Shown: piece after piece, positions 1-9,946 of the stretch
Layout of the letters: the number at the start of each line of letters is the position of its first letter
Position numbering within the stretch: the first letter of the stretch is position 1
Source of the DNA: Leidyana gryllorum EB-2025a
Lineage: Eukaryota; Apicomplexa
Assembly: GCA_048772705.1 (NCBI GenBank)
Contig: JBLWGC010000205.1
Coordinates: 62,001-126,000, forward strand
Length of the DNA stretch: 64,000 bases
Direction: 5' to 3'
The notes under the pieces: generated by a model
Database searches by the model: none
Told to the model about the DNA's origin: nothing
Seen by the model: the letters and a program-made list of their open reading frames with translations, nothing else
Made by a program: the position numbers and the translations under genes

Positions 1-567
1 TTTTACGGTGTATGTGGTGACTGAAAGTGGGCAGAATCGCGGATGGCCGATGCCAGCTTGGTTTGATCTGGAGAGTTTGGATCAAAAGGGCACAGAGGAC
101 AAGAAAGGGATCAATGAGTCCGCGGACCGAATTCAAAAGATGATCGATGCCGAGGCTAACGGGAAGGTGTCGAGTCGCCGAATCATCGTTGGAGGGTTCT
201 CGCAGGGAGCTGCAATGTCTTACTACGTCGGTGTCCGAGGTCTGGAGCCCATTGGAGCCATCACTGCCTTGAGCGGGTGGATGCCGATGCGACAGGAGTT
301 GGCCCCCAAGATGGACGCGGAAGGGGAGTCCAGGCCTGCGATTATACACTGTCATGGGACAGGTGAGGTACTTGGCTAGCGTATTTATCAATTTGTCTGT
401 GGTCAACAGCGGATGATATGGTACAGTATGACTTTGGAGCTCAAACAGCAGAGTTGCTCAAGTCGAAAGGTTTCGATATTGAGTTCAAGTCCTACGCCAA
501 CATGAGTCATTCTACTTGTGCCACAGAGTTAGCCGATCTCTTAGAGTTTGTCCTGAGTCATTCTTGA
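1..567 (+). CDS. Acyl-protein thioesterase (LYPLA/APT family), 5' end outside window
   Basis: Exons 1-362 and 410-567, joined across a 47 nt GT-AG intron; the reading frame is open back to base 2, so the N-terminus lies upstream of the window. The protein matches the second half of acyl-protein thioesterases, alpha/beta hydrolases that remove palmitate from protein cysteines in the cytosol. Visible landmarks are MPAWFD, the nucleophile elbow GFSQGA (catalytic Ser), LSGWMP after the following strand, the catalytic Asp in GTADDMV, which is created only by splicing, and the catalytic His in NMSHST. The three catalytic residues are all present and spacing is normal for a family of about 225 residues. 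The stop lies only 7 bases before the next start codon on the same strand. Identification is firm; specificity between APT1, APT2 and related esterases cannot be told. Confidence 0.9.
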
Positions 568-574
568 TGTGAAA

Positions 575-1513
575 ATGGGTGCAACAGAATGTTTATGGAT
601 TTGTTGTTCCAAGCAGAAGGACCCTGAGATGGACAACGATGAATTACTCGTCGTACGACGATCACAGGAGGAGGACTGCAGGTCCGTAGAAGTTCCTCCC
701 CTGGCACTGGATTTACTACTTCAGAACCGAAGTTCCTCCCCCCAGCGACAACTGCAACTCCAATCTTCGTTCGGGGGCGTAGCGCCTACCCCAACGGTCC
801 ATGCAATGATGGCTGACGGTCCCCAAACTGCGCCTTCTTCCGCGCCCAGCGCTGGCATCCATTTCCGACTGCGTAATGTGGAGTTTCCGCCCCAACCCGA
901 TGATATTGATAATAACTCTCCCATGTGGAGTAATGACATCCCCAATCACTTCAAGTCACCACGCGCTCACCAAAGAAGTGCCACCGGCCACACCAGAGTC
1001 ACCTCCTTCCGCACACCACCCCCTCCACCACACCTGCGCCAGAGCTCTCCGGCCGCATCACCCGGCCCAACGCACACAACTGCTGCCAGCCAAGCCCGAG
1101 CCTCATCGCCGCCCCCTACAGACGCCGATGTGGCGCCGCCTTCGTCAAGGCGTTATCGCCCCACCAATCCTCCGTTGCATTCTGCAAGCACAAGCAGCAG
1201 TCTAGAAAGCCGGGTTGCGATGCTCGAAGCCCAATTGGCCGAGCAAACCCATCGCGAAGAGATCTTACAACTATGGGTGACAGATCAAATGAACAAAGAT
1301 CTTGCACGCACGCGAATCGAGGGCTTATGGTCTGCCATCGCTATCAGTACTTCGAAAACCGATGCTTTTCACATCCTCAGCACATTTCTACAAAGCTGTA
1401 ACACCAAACAGGAAGTCAAAGCCGCTCTGGACATCTGCTACAAGCTTGGCGAAGGGCGGCTACGACGGTCAAAACTAGAACAGGAGGAGTTCACACCAGC
1501 ATGGCGAGATTAG
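575..1513 (+). CDS. Unrecognised protein with probable N-myristoyl/palmitoyl anchor and C-terminal helix
   Basis: A single-exon ORF of 312 residues. The start chosen is the ATG at 575, just after the thioesterase stop. The N-terminus MGATECLWICC has Gly2 for N-myristoylation followed by cysteines at 6, 10 and 11, the usual layout for dual acylation and plasma membrane or inner membrane complex anchoring. Residues about 60-215 are rich in Ser, Pro and Thr and look disordered. From about 215 a heptad-like stretch (SLESRVAMLEAQLAEQ) suggests a coiled coil, and the last 70 residues look like a small helical domain. No family was recognised. The acylation signal is read from sequence; membrane attachment is inferred. 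Confidence 0.7.
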   Translation: MGATECLWICCSKQKDPEMDNDELLVVRRSQEEDCRSVEVPPLALDLLLQNRSSSPQRQLQLQSSFGGVAPTPTVHAMMADGPQTAPSSAPSAGIHFRLRNVEFPPQPDDIDNNSPMWSNDIPNHFKSPRAHQRSATGHTRVTSFRTPPPPPHLRQSSPAASPGPTHTTAASQARASSPPPTDADVAPPSSRRYRPTNPPLHSASTSSSLESRVAMLEAQLAEQTHREEILQLWVTDQMNKDLARTRIEGLWSAIAISTSKTDAFHILSTFLQSCNTKQEVKAALDICYKLGEGRLRRSKLEQEEFTPAWRD

Positions 1514-1586
1514 TAGAATGAACAAACTGACGAACCATCTGTTATAATATTAGCCCAAATTTTAGACCGGAATCCAAAGAGCGTAA

Positions 1587-2033
1587 ATGCACTTCCGCCG
1601 ACTTCAGCCATCCGATTTGTACGCCCTGAATCGTGCGAACCTCGATGGGTACACCGAAAACTTCGGAATTCACTTCTACAACACCTATCTAACAAATTGG
1701 CCAGACCTATGTATGGCGGCTGTTGCAAACGATGGCACCATTGCTGCATATATGCTCGGGAAATTAGAAGGTGGCAAGGATGATTGGCATGCACATCTAA
1801 GCTGCATTAGTGTTGCTACTGAATTCAGAGGACTCAAGCTAACTGATCAAATGCTGGATCTGATGCAAGAGGTTGCTATCAAGTACAATTGCAAGTTCAT
1901 TGACCTGTTCGTTCGCACCACGAACACAGCCGCCATTGCGATATATGAGAAACAGGGCTACAAAACCGCCAAGCATCTCCCAGGTTACTATTCCGATGGT
2001 TATTCGGCATTGGAATTGCGGAAAGACCTCTGA
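1587..2033 (+). CDS. NAA20: N-alpha-acetyltransferase 20 (NatB catalytic subunit)-like
   Basis: A single-exon ORF of 148 residues with a GNAT fold, aligning along its length with NAA20, the catalytic subunit of NatB, which acetylates cotranslationally the N-terminal Met of proteins beginning MD, ME, MN or MQ. Matching blocks are the N-terminal DLYALNRANLDGYTENFG, the NWPDL segment, WHAHLSCISV, the IDLFVRTTN strand, AIAIYEKQGYK and the closing LELRKDL. The acetyl-CoA loop normally reads R/Q-x-x-G-x-A; here it is RGLKLT, so the central Gly and the last Ala are replaced. The protein is about 25 residues shorter than human NAA20 at the C-terminus. The gene lies 73 bases after its upstream neighbour. 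Family assignment is strong; activity is less certain because of the loop. Confidence 0.88.
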   Translation: MHFRRLQPSDLYALNRANLDGYTENFGIHFYNTYLTNWPDLCMAAVANDGTIAAYMLGKLEGGKDDWHAHLSCISVATEFRGLKLTDQMLDLMQEVAIKYNCKFIDLFVRTTNTAAIAIYEKQGYKTAKHLPGYYSDGYSALELRKDL

Positions 2034-2158
2034 TAGTCGCGATTTGACGAGCTTGGAAATGTGTTTGCTGAGTGTGTGCACGGAAAATGACAGAGACGTC
2101 AAGTTATTGAGTGCAGCAAACGCACGGGAAATCCGCACTTGAATTTTGATCTCTGAGA

Positions 2159-2775
2159 ATGGCCCGCGGAAGTATTGCCAAAAAGGCGGCCACGCCAGCC
2201 AGATCAGCTAAGCCCAAAGCCAAGACTGTTCGCAAATCGGTTACAAAAGCTGCTGCCACACCCAAGCCAAAGTAAGTTCGTGCGTGTTTCGAGTTGCGCT
2301 AATTCTGCTTATCAGGCCCGCCAGTCGCAAGCCAGCCACCACTGCTGCTGCCAAGAAGACACCGACAAAGAAGACTACGGTCCGGAAGCCCGCGGCCAAG
2401 AAAACCCCCGTCAGAAAGCCTGCCGTGAAAAAGGCTGCTACCGCGAAGGCTGCAGCCAAGAAACCGGCGACACCCAAACGGGCGGCAACCAAGAAGCCTG
2501 TCGTCAAACGGGCACCTGCTGCTGCTAAAGTGGAGCGCCAAGGGTCCTTGACGAAGGCTGCTTCCATCAAGGAAGAGCCACAGGCTGTTGCCGCTCCGAA
2601 GAAACGGGCAGGTGGGCGAACTAAAACCACCGCGGCCGCCCCCAAGAAAGCCGCAGTCAAAGTGAAGAAGACTGCTCCCAAGAAGAGAACCGCTGCTCCC
2701 AAGAAAGCCACAGCCAAGAAGGCCACGGCTAAGAGAGCAACAGCCAAGAAAGCTCCCAGGAAATCCTCTGCGTAG
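2159..2775 (+). CDS. Histone H1-like Lys/Ala/Pro-rich chromatin protein
   Basis: Exons 2159-2271 and 2316-2775, with a 44 nt intron whose removal keeps the lysine-rich frame open. The 190-residue product begins MARGSIAKKAATPARS and is almost entirely Lys, Ala, Pro, Thr and Arg in motifs such as AAKKTP, KKPATPK and KKATAKK. This is the composition of the C-terminal tail of linker histone H1; there is no globular winged-helix domain, as in the reduced H1 proteins of many protists. The expected role is binding linker DNA and compacting chromatin. The stop codon at 2773-2775 touches the stop codon of DRG2 on the other strand. The long antisense ORF across this gene is a compositional shadow. Confidence 0.8.
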
Positions 2776-4326
2776 CTACTTCTTCACTATTTGAATGACG
2801 TCTTCATCCTGGAGCATATGACCTGAAAGCAGAGCCAAAGTTTATTATGCATGTGTGTGGCGCTTAGAACAACGTAGTTCTACTCAGAATTACACCTTAC
2901 CTAACCCGACATGTTGGGGGTTATGTTTCGCACTTCTTCCCCAGACCATGCAGCACTTGAATTCGTTGATCAGGTCGGCATGTAGCTGTCTGACAGCGTT
3001 TCGAATGGAGTTCCCACCTGCAGCAATACGGATGAGAGATCAGTGGAAGTGAGGGCTTGGAAGGAGAGGTGGAAGGCTTTATATGTGCTGCATTAGCTCC
3101 GCGGATGCAGTACAGAGCCAGTGGAGGGGCGGGGCCAGGCGTAGAGGGTATAAAATTACCTCTTTGTGGTGTCAAGATGATTGGATCACTCAGGTCGGGG
3201 AACTCGCCGGGTTTCTTGGTATAGATTCTGCACATCTCGAGCTCAGTCCATATTCGTTCCAGAAGGAGGTCCAAATTCCAGTACTTTTGGGAGGAAATGA
3301 CGACGGACATTGGTCTGAAACGGGGTTAACATTGGGAGGATGTCTGTAGGAGTGCACGCACCTCCGGGCCATTTCATCAACCTCGTCAAGACTGAGCATA
3401 TCGATCTTATTGTAGACATAGAGGCACTTGACGTATTTCCGGTTGCCTTCAATGACATCAATAAGGTCGTCGATCTGAAAGGGAGTATTGGGAAGAGGTA
3501 TTTTGGGGGTTTAAGCTTACGGAGCAGTCTTCATGGAAGAGTACCTCAGCGTGGAATATTTTGTATTCGCTTAAGATACTGTGTACGAGTTTCTCATCGA
3601 CTTTGGTGAGTTTGCAGGTGGCATTGAATGTGAGGCCTCCGCCCTTTTTGACTTTAAAGTTGATGTTGGGGGGTTTCTTGTTGAGTCTGATGCCGACGGC
3701 TTCCATTTCTCGTTCGAGTTTCTGTCTTTGTGCGTCGTCTTTGGTGGCATCGAGCACCATGAGGACGAGATCGGCGCTCTTTCCGACGGCGATGACCTGA
3801 CGTCCACGGCCGCGGCCTTCGCTAGCGCCTTCAATGATACCTGGAAGGTCGAGGAGTTGCAGCTTAGCTTCCTTATAGTCGATGATTCCAGGCACACAGG
3901 TGAGGGTTGTGAATTCATAGGCAGCGACTTCACTCTTGGCGCCGGTTAAATGGGAGAGTAGAGTTGATTTACCCACGGAGGGGAAGCCGATCAGAGCTAT
4001 ACGGGCATCGCCAAACCTTTGGGAGGCGGAAATATGGCAATAATGGGATTGCGATGACTCACTTTTGGACATCAAATCCTTCTCCTTTGGCACCTCCGCC
4101 CTTGCCTCCTTCTAGAAGTTGGGAGCGGAGTTTGGCAAGTTGAGCTTTGAGTCGGCCGATATGGTACTGTAATGGTCGGTTTCTTGAGATTTCTTGGGCG
4201 ATATTTATCTCACCTCAGTGGCTTTGTTCTTCTGAGTTCGAGATATCTCAAACTCGATGTCTTTTATGCGCTACATGTTGAGTGTTTTTAACTTAGGCGG
4301 GTGTGGCTTACCTCCAAAATGCCCAT
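2776..4326 (-). CDS. DRG2: Developmentally regulated GTP-binding protein 2 (DRG2)
   Basis: Eight exons on the minus strand: 4326-4312, 4270-4214, 4166-4063, 4016-3521, 3474-3362, 3314-3160, 3017-2901 and 2822-2776, giving 367 residues against 364 in human. Six introns are 41-78 nt and one is 142 nt. The start MGILE and the helical [14 protein letters not shown] match DRG2 rather than DRG1. GTPase motifs are clear: P-loop GFPSVGKST, switch region [12 protein letters not shown]3 DLPGIIEGA and NKID. The C-terminal TGS domain ends in the conserved [13 protein letters not shown] proteins bind ribosomes and, with a DFRP partner, help translation elongation. Every exon join restores a conserved block, so the model is reliable. 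The 3' end has no spacer from the convergent H1-like gene. Confidence 0.96.
3018..3159 (-). other. Longest DRG2 intron (142 nt)
   Basis: This intron begins GTAATT and ends GCTGCAG. It is two to three times the length of most other introns in the gene. It is G+C-rich near its donor and contains a TATAAA-like stretch, but no hairpin or ORF that I can support. Confidence 0.8.
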
Positions 4327-4530
4327 AGTCGAAGGATTTGTCCAAAAAAGAAGCAGAAATATTGAGAGCGATGCGAATGAGTTCGGATTTCTCTCTCTCT
4401 CTCTCTCCCCTCTCCGAATGAGTTCGAGTTTTTCTCTCACTCCTTTCTGAGAGAAAGTGAGTTTGTTGTTGTTAATTATGGTGAACACTATATACTATAT
4501 GGGGGTTTGATGCAAAAAAGAGACTGGTGG

Positions 4531-5916
4531 TCAGAAAAGGCCCTGATCGAACATGGCATCAGCAACTTTGACAAAACCGGCGATGTTTGCTCCTAATTGA
4601 AGGTCGTTGGGGTCGTTGCCGTACTCCTGAGCGTATTTGACACACTGTTTGTAGATGTGTGTCATGATGTCTTTGAGTCTTTGGTCGACTTGTTCGAAAC
4701 TCCAGTTTGTCCGCGAGGAGTTCTGAGCCATCTCCAGACCGGAGACTGCCACTCCTCCAGCATTAGCGGCCTTTCCAGGGCAATAGCGGATTTTGCGATC
4801 TTTGTACACTTTAATGGCATCCGCTTCTGAGGGCATGTTAGCTACCTCGATTACAGCTATGCATTTGTTATCGGCGAGTTTGGTGGCATCTGGGGCTGTA
4901 ATCTCGTTTTGTGTTGCTGCGGGGAACGCCAGATCAGCCTCGACGATACCCCATGGCTTGGCGGCTTCCAGATATTCGGCGCCCTCCAGTTTGCCCTTCA
5001 GCTCACTCAAACGTCCGCGTTGTCCATTCTTGAGGTCTTTGATCGCTTCCAACTGATCTTTGGTGATTCCGTCTTTGAATTTGAGCGTCCCGTTGCTGTC
5101 CGAGACGGTCAGTACAACGGCGCCCAGTTGGAGCAGCTTTTCGACAGTGTACTGGGCGGCGTTCCCGCTCCCACTGACGACGGCCCTCATTCCCTTCAAC
5201 TCGAGCTTCATGTCCTGGAGCATATTTTGCGCAAAGTACACAGCGCCGTAACCCGTCGCTTCGGGGCGGACCAAACTGCCGCCCCAATTCGCGCCCTTTC
5301 CGGTGAGGACTCCGGTGAACTCGTTTCTCATCTTGCGATAGGCTCCGAACATGAAACCGATCTCGCGGGCGCCAGTTCCAATATCCCCAGCGGGAACGTC
5401 GGTGTCGGGTCCAATGTGGCGTGAGAGTTCGGTCATAAAACTCTGACAGAACGATCGAACTTCGAGATCACTTTTGCCCTTTGGATCAAAGTCCGACCCT
5501 CCCTTCCCGCCGCCCATGGGAAGTCCGGTCAACGCGTTCTTCAGTATCTGCTCGAATCCCAGAAACTTCAAAACGCTCAAATTGACTGACGGATGCAATC
5601 TCAACCCGCCTTTGTAAGGCCCAATAGCCGAGTTGTACTCCACTCTGAACCCTCGGTTCACCTGGAGATTCCCCGTCTCGTCAAACCACGGAACTCGGAA
5701 CTGAATCACCCGCTCGGGCTCACTCATCGCCTCCAATGCCACCAGATACTTGGGCTCCTTCTCCAACAAAGGCCTCAAACTCTCAACTATCTCATCCCAG
5801 GCTTGAAGAAATTCCTTCTCCTCTCCATTACGCCGCTCCAGACTCTCACGAACAGACTCTATCGACCGCCCACATCCTCCTTCGGCACACCCCTTCTTCG
5901 AACCGTACACAGACAT
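4531..5916 (-). CDS. NADP-type glutamate dehydrogenase (hexameric class)
   Basis: An intron-free ORF of 461 residues. The ATG at 5916 (MSVYGSKKG) is chosen; the open frame upstream is low-complexity Cys/Ser/Leu from a GA/CA repeat tract and is probably untranslated. The enzyme interconverts glutamate with 2-oxoglutarate and ammonia. Family blocks include FRVPWFDETGNLQVNRG, the substrate region GPYKGGLRLHP, the catalytic lysine loop MGGGKGGSDFDPKGKSD, PAGDIGTGAREIG, and the nucleotide-binding GSGNAAQ. Length fits the ~450-residue hexameric enzymes of bacteria, fungi, plants and apicomplexans. The absence of introns is unusual beside intron-rich neighbours and could reflect transfer or retroposition. 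Location (cytosol or organelle) is not clear, since no convincing targeting peptide is seen after the chosen start. Confidence 0.94.
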   Translation of the reverse strand: MSVYGSKKGCAEGGCGRSIESVRESLERRNGEEKEFLQAWDEIVESLRPLLEKEPKYLVALEAMSEPERVIQFRVPWFDETGNLQVNRGFRVEYNSAIGPYKGGLRLHPSVNLSVLKFLGFEQILKNALTGLPMGGGKGGSDFDPKGKSDLEVRSFCQSFMTELSRHIGPDTDVPAGDIGTGAREIGFMFGAYRKMRNEFTGVLTGKGANWGGSLVRPEATGYGAVYFAQNMLQDMKLELKGMRAVVSGSGNAAQYTVEKLLQLGAVVLTVSDSNGTLKFKDGITKDQLEAIKDLKNGQRGRLSELKGKLEGAEYLEAAKPWGIVEADLAFPAATQNEITAPDATKLADNKCIAVIEVANMPSEADAIKVYKDRKIRYCPGKAANAGGVAVSGLEMAQNSSRTNWSFEQVDQRLKDIMTHIYKQCVKYAQEYGNDPNDLQLGANIAGFVKVADAMFDQGLF

Positions 5917-6247
5917 CCCCACCGCCAGATTGATCGATAGATAGATAGAGCGATAGGAGGACACAGAGTGTGTGAGAGCGCGAGAGAGAGAGTGAGAGTG
6001 ACAGCGCCGGAGAGCGAGAGAGAGATGGAGACAGAGACACGCGCACACACACACACACACAGAGACAGAGACACAGAGAGAGACTGTCGATTTATTCTTT
6101 CGGGAGACACCTGATCACATTGAGGAGAGGGTGTGTGTGTTGCGGGTGTGTGGGCTGGTGTGCAGTGGATCGTGAGTTGGTAGTATTGCACATCCCGCAC
6201 ACCCCCCTCTTCGAACGGCAAACTTGACCATTGGTCATTTGGAACAA
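5917..6247. repeat. Low-complexity GATA / GA / CA tracts upstream of GDH
   Basis: These 331 bases lie between the GDH start and the stop of the next minus-strand gene. They hold short GATA repeats (about 5936-5956), GA-rich tracts (about 5981-6030), a CA run (about 6043-6060), a second GA stretch and a GTGTGT run near 6130. No supported ORF was found. The stretch must contain the GDH 5' UTR and promoter and the 3' UTR of the coiled-coil gene. Confidence 0.8.
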
Positions 6248-9213
6248 CTAGACTGGGGCCGAGTGCTCAATGGCGGTGGTCGAGGGACCATTGGTTCCGG
6301 TCGCGGGGAAGAGTTGATACCCAGACGGTGTCCATATGTATGCCATTGGGGTGGGGCCTTTGGCCAACATGTTATTAGTGGCAGTGGTGTATTGCCAATG
6401 TCTTTCTGGAAAGTAAGACTCATAGGTCCCCGGGGTGGTCGCCCCATGAAGCATCCCGCTAATCCGTCCGACATTCCCATAAAGGCCCCCAGATCGCCAC
6501 GCTGGCGTCTCAGTCGCCTTTTGAACACGCGATCGACCCCACAAACGGTCGTGAGCTTCTTTGCTCCCCCGACTTCGGAATGCCACACCATCGCTGTTTG
6601 GCACCGTTTGCTCAGTGTATACGATATGGGGATTTGCGTTCGTACCCACGGCTTTCGAAGACGCAGGACTGCCCGCAGCAGTAGCCGAGTAGATAGCCGG
6701 AGCCGCTGCCGAGGCACTCGCCGTGTGTCCCAAACTGGCACTCCGTTCAGGAATCTTCCGGGACGCACTCTGCTGTCGCTTCAACAGAGCGATTAGCTCT
6801 CGTTCGGCAGCGTCCACTCGTTTTCGGAGCCCAGCTTCGACTTCCTTCCCAGCACTCCGCGACATACTCAGTTCGCGCTGAAGCTGCTCAGTACGCACTC
6901 TGCTAATTTCAGCTTCTTCGTGGAGACGGTGCAGTTGGCGCCGCTGTTCATCGACCTGAAGTCGCAGAGTCGTCAGCTCTGTCCCGTGCTTAGAGTTGGA
7001 GCGCTGCACCGCCTGCTCGGCAGCGGCCTTCTGCAACATATCTATTCGGTCTCTCAAGTCCTGGTTTTCTCGGACATATTCCTGCATGATGCGATCACTC
7101 AGTTCTGGTGGTGTCTTGCGTGGGGACGGTCGCGCCTCCGCCGCTGCCAATCGAGCAGACAGAACGTCTAATTCGGCCTTGTGCTTGTTCAATTGATCCT
7201 CGAGAGCTCGAGCTTTGGACTCTTGGAACTCCAAGGTCGTTTGGAGCTGTGCATTGGCGGCCACCAGACTGGCGTTCTCCTTGGATTTGCTCGCGGACTC
7301 TTTCTCCAAATTGTCCACAGTTTGAATCCACGCTTGGGTGATCTGTTTGTCCAGTTCTGATCAGAGTGCAAAATGTGACGACGAGATTGAGTGTGCAAAG
7401 TGCACACTGGGAGTGCTTCCCAGGACTTGCGCGTGGGACAAGGGCAGTGTGCACTTGAAGCATATGATGATTGCTCACCTTCAATTTGCGCTTTGACAAA
7501 AGCCTTCTCCTTCTTGGTTTTGCCGGGTTTGGTGAGATTGTTCCATACGGCATTTTTCTTCCTCAATTGATCAGCTTGAAGTTTGCCAAAGTCTCTGGCG
7601 TTTATTAAGGCCTCAATGTCTTTGATGGCGTTGTGGGCGTTGGCTCGAGCACTGTGTATCTCACTTGCGCTGGGTGGTAGACTGCTCGAGCCGCTGCTGA
7701 GGATTCTGGTTGGATCGTTGGAGGGTGTTTGTTTGGGGGGGGGTTCTGGTAGGTGTAGTTGGGTGTTGTCGTCTGGGGGTCTGGTATCGTCTTGTGCGTC
7801 ACTAAAGTTGTCCGGGGTGGAGGGATGTTTGGGTAGGGCGAGAAGGAGTCTTGTTCGAGGTGAGGGTTCTTTGAGGAGGTTTTTGACGAATTCCTGAGAG
7901 TCGAATGAGTTTGGGGAGGAGTGTTGAGGCGGGGGTTGTTGTGTTGCGACTGGGATGGAGGGTCTGTGGTGTTTGATGGTGCGGGGCGGCATCTTCGGGT
8001 CACGTTGTTGTTTTCTGACATGCTCCAGAGCCCGGTCGACTTCAGATCTTTCGGGGAGATCATCGTCCAGCGTCAGTTCGCGTTTCAAAGCTTCTTCAGA
8101 CGACGACCGGTCCGGCAGGCGACTGGTTCGTACATTGCGTTTGGCGGCGGGGGTGTTGTGCGAAGTACCCGTTCGCTGATTCGTCCCCGTTTGCTGCTTT
8201 CTCTTCGGAACCGGGGCGGCCGTCGAGGCGGGTGGCAGTTTGGCCACGGCGTTCTCTCGCGAATAGTGATCGTCACCGCGAGCAGCACCCAATAGTAGCG
8301 TTGGCTCGGGTGGGGATTGTGCCACCGCTTTGGGGCGCACAATCTCCGGTGGCGACGTGGATTTTGGCTTTGGCTGCGCGACTGAGTTGGAGACGTTTGA
8401 CTCCTCGTCACCGCCGGTTTCTGACTGATCCGTTTTGAGTTTGTCCAAACTTCGTTTTAGAGCTTCACGGTGATTGCGTATCTCTTCTTCGCTATCGGTC
8501 GGAGACTTGGCCTGGCTCCAGATTTGTTGTCGATTCTCGGCTTTGGGCGAGAGTGCATTCATAACGACTGACTTTTTGGGCCCTTCTCGGGGGAGTGACG
8601 CGAGCCGCAGAGAAGACTTGCGGCCGCCTCCCTCTGTACCGCCACTCACACTGTGCCTTGCTGAGCTCAGCTGGCTTTCGGTCGGAGGCGACACAGAGCT
8701 TCGTCTCTGTGTCGGTGACTCTGTCGCCGCCGACGAGTGATGAAGTTGACTGAACCGCTTGCGGGCCTGCGCTGGCCGATCCAGCGCTGTTGCTGCCGAG
8801 AGTGCTTGGAGAGACATGGATCCCGGGTCTCGATCTCGGGGCATTCCGAGAGCCTCGCGCCCATCCTTGAGAGAGTTCTCCCAACTTTCGAGCGTTTGAG
8901 GCGAATGGACAAAAGGAGCGTTGCTCCCGTCGCTACGACGCGATATAACACTGCTGTGGTCGCTGATATTGTGCTTCGGGGGATTCTTAACATCTTCCAC
9001 TCCCCGAGCCAATGTCATTGTGCGCCGTGAGCGACGTCCAAACTCGGTCGACGACGCCGTCACCGGCGGCGAGGCCGTCGCTGGAGGACTCCCGCGGCGG
9101 CGCTGCTGTCCGGGCGCGCGTCTCTGTACGGCTTCCAGAGTGCCCCGACGCTCACTCGTCTGCCGGATCCCAAACGCCGTCTCCCACTCGTCAGCTTTGT
9201 CCTCGAAGCTCAT
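6248..9213 (-). CDS. Large coiled-coil protein, unrecognised
   Basis: Two exons, 9213-7479 and 7356-6248, separated by a 122 nt intron, encode 947 residues starting MSFEDKADEWE. The first ~520 residues are Ser/Pro/Arg/Thr-rich and probably disordered. From about 530 to 780 there are long heptad-like helices, including VAANAQLQTTLEFQESKA and TTLRLQVDEQRRQLHRLH, so a parallel coiled coil is likely. The last ~150 residues are again low complexity and end in ATTAIEHSAPV. No enzyme domain is visible. Such proteins are often cytoskeletal or centrosomal, but nothing here shows which. The intron carries a perfect 12 bp inverted repeat. Confidence 0.8.
7398..7456. repeat. Intronic 12 bp inverted repeat
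   Basis: The arms AAGTGCACACTG (7398-7409) and CAGTGTGCACTT (7445-7456) are perfect reverse complements, 35 bases apart, inside the 122 nt intron 7357-7478. A hairpin here would shorten the effective distance between donor and acceptor. Confidence 0.85.
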
Positions 9214-9444
9214 ATTTCTGTGGTGCGCGGGCGCAACAGAGAGGGGTACAGAGCAATTTTACGTGGTGCACTCGGCAGCAATAACCGCTTTACATAGCGG
9301 TAGTGGCAAGAACAGTGAGTGTGGTAGGTACTGTTTTATTTAGACAGAGTTAGTTGGTATCGGACAAGCAGTAGTAGTTAGATGCGTATATATGTGGGGT
9401 GGACGCGTGGTGATCATATGTTTCACGGGGCTCCTTCATCAAGT

Positions 9445-9855
9445 TCAAAAGAACTTGGCAAAGGCGGGGTTCGAGCGACTCAGCTCCGAGTGATCGCGGA
9501 TCTCAAACTTCTCGCGGGGGTTGCGGCTCTTGGCAAACAGCGAGGGACTGGCAGCACTGAACAGCGTGCGTGTCTTAACGTTCTCCGAGTCGGGAATAAA
9601 CTTAATCCATCCCTCAGTATTCGCCTTCTCAGCTCTGAAAACCAGCTGACGACCCTCGTTAGGGGGAACGTGACTCAACATCTTCTCCCACCAGTCTCCA
9701 GACGGGGGACCTTCTGCCACCAACTCCCAGGACTCTCCAACCATTCTGAATACCATCCATTGGATACGCTCCAGACCCTTTTTCAGGTCGTTGTCGAACA
9801 ATTGTTTGTCCATCCGCTCGCTGACGGCGGGATCCACTTGAAAGATTGCTTGCAT
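9445..9855 (-). CDS. ADF/cofilin-homology domain protein
   Basis: A single-exon ORF of 136 residues, about the size of one actin-depolymerising factor homology domain. It begins MQAIFQVDPAVSERM. The order of elements fits the fold: an N-terminal helix, a strand with IQWMVFRMV, a central RQLVFRAEK, then WIKFIPDSENVKTRTLFS, which parallels the W/F-x-P-D-x-x-x-VK-x-K-M-L-Y segment of cofilins, and the closing FEIRDHSELS, like the FEIRNTEDL of GMF and coactosin. The expected role is binding actin or Arp2/3, but assignment among cofilin, coactosin, GMF and twinfilin-like proteins is open. It shares a 91-base divergent promoter region with the plus-strand gene at 9947. Confidence 0.7.
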   Translation of the reverse strand: MQAIFQVDPAVSERMDKQLFDNDLKKGLERIQWMVFRMVGESWELVAEGPPSGDWWEKMLSHVPPNEGRQLVFRAEKANTEGWIKFIPDSENVKTRTLFSAASPSLFAKSRNPREKFEIRDHSELSRSNPAFAKFF

Positions 9856-9946
9856 TGTGAATGTATCTAACGTGTCAGATGAAACCGTGTGTCGTGATGC
9901 TCAAACAACATGCACTGAGTGCACATTATTTTGCGACCCTTGTAAA
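9856..9946. promoter_or_regulatory. 91 bp divergent intergenic region
   Basis: These 91 bases separate the minus-strand ADF-like start (9855) from the plus-strand start (9947), so they must serve both genes as promoter. No TATA box is evident. Confidence 0.55.

Noticed and set aside
2241-2747. 168-residue antisense ORF over the H1-like gene
   Set aside because: Its Ala/Val/Leu/Phe-rich product is the complement of Lys/Ala codons and has no start context or family.
5917-6060. N-terminal extension of GDH by 48 residues
   Set aside because: It is Cys/Ser/Leu low complexity translated from GA/CA repeats and lacks targeting features; the ATG at 5916 fits the family length.
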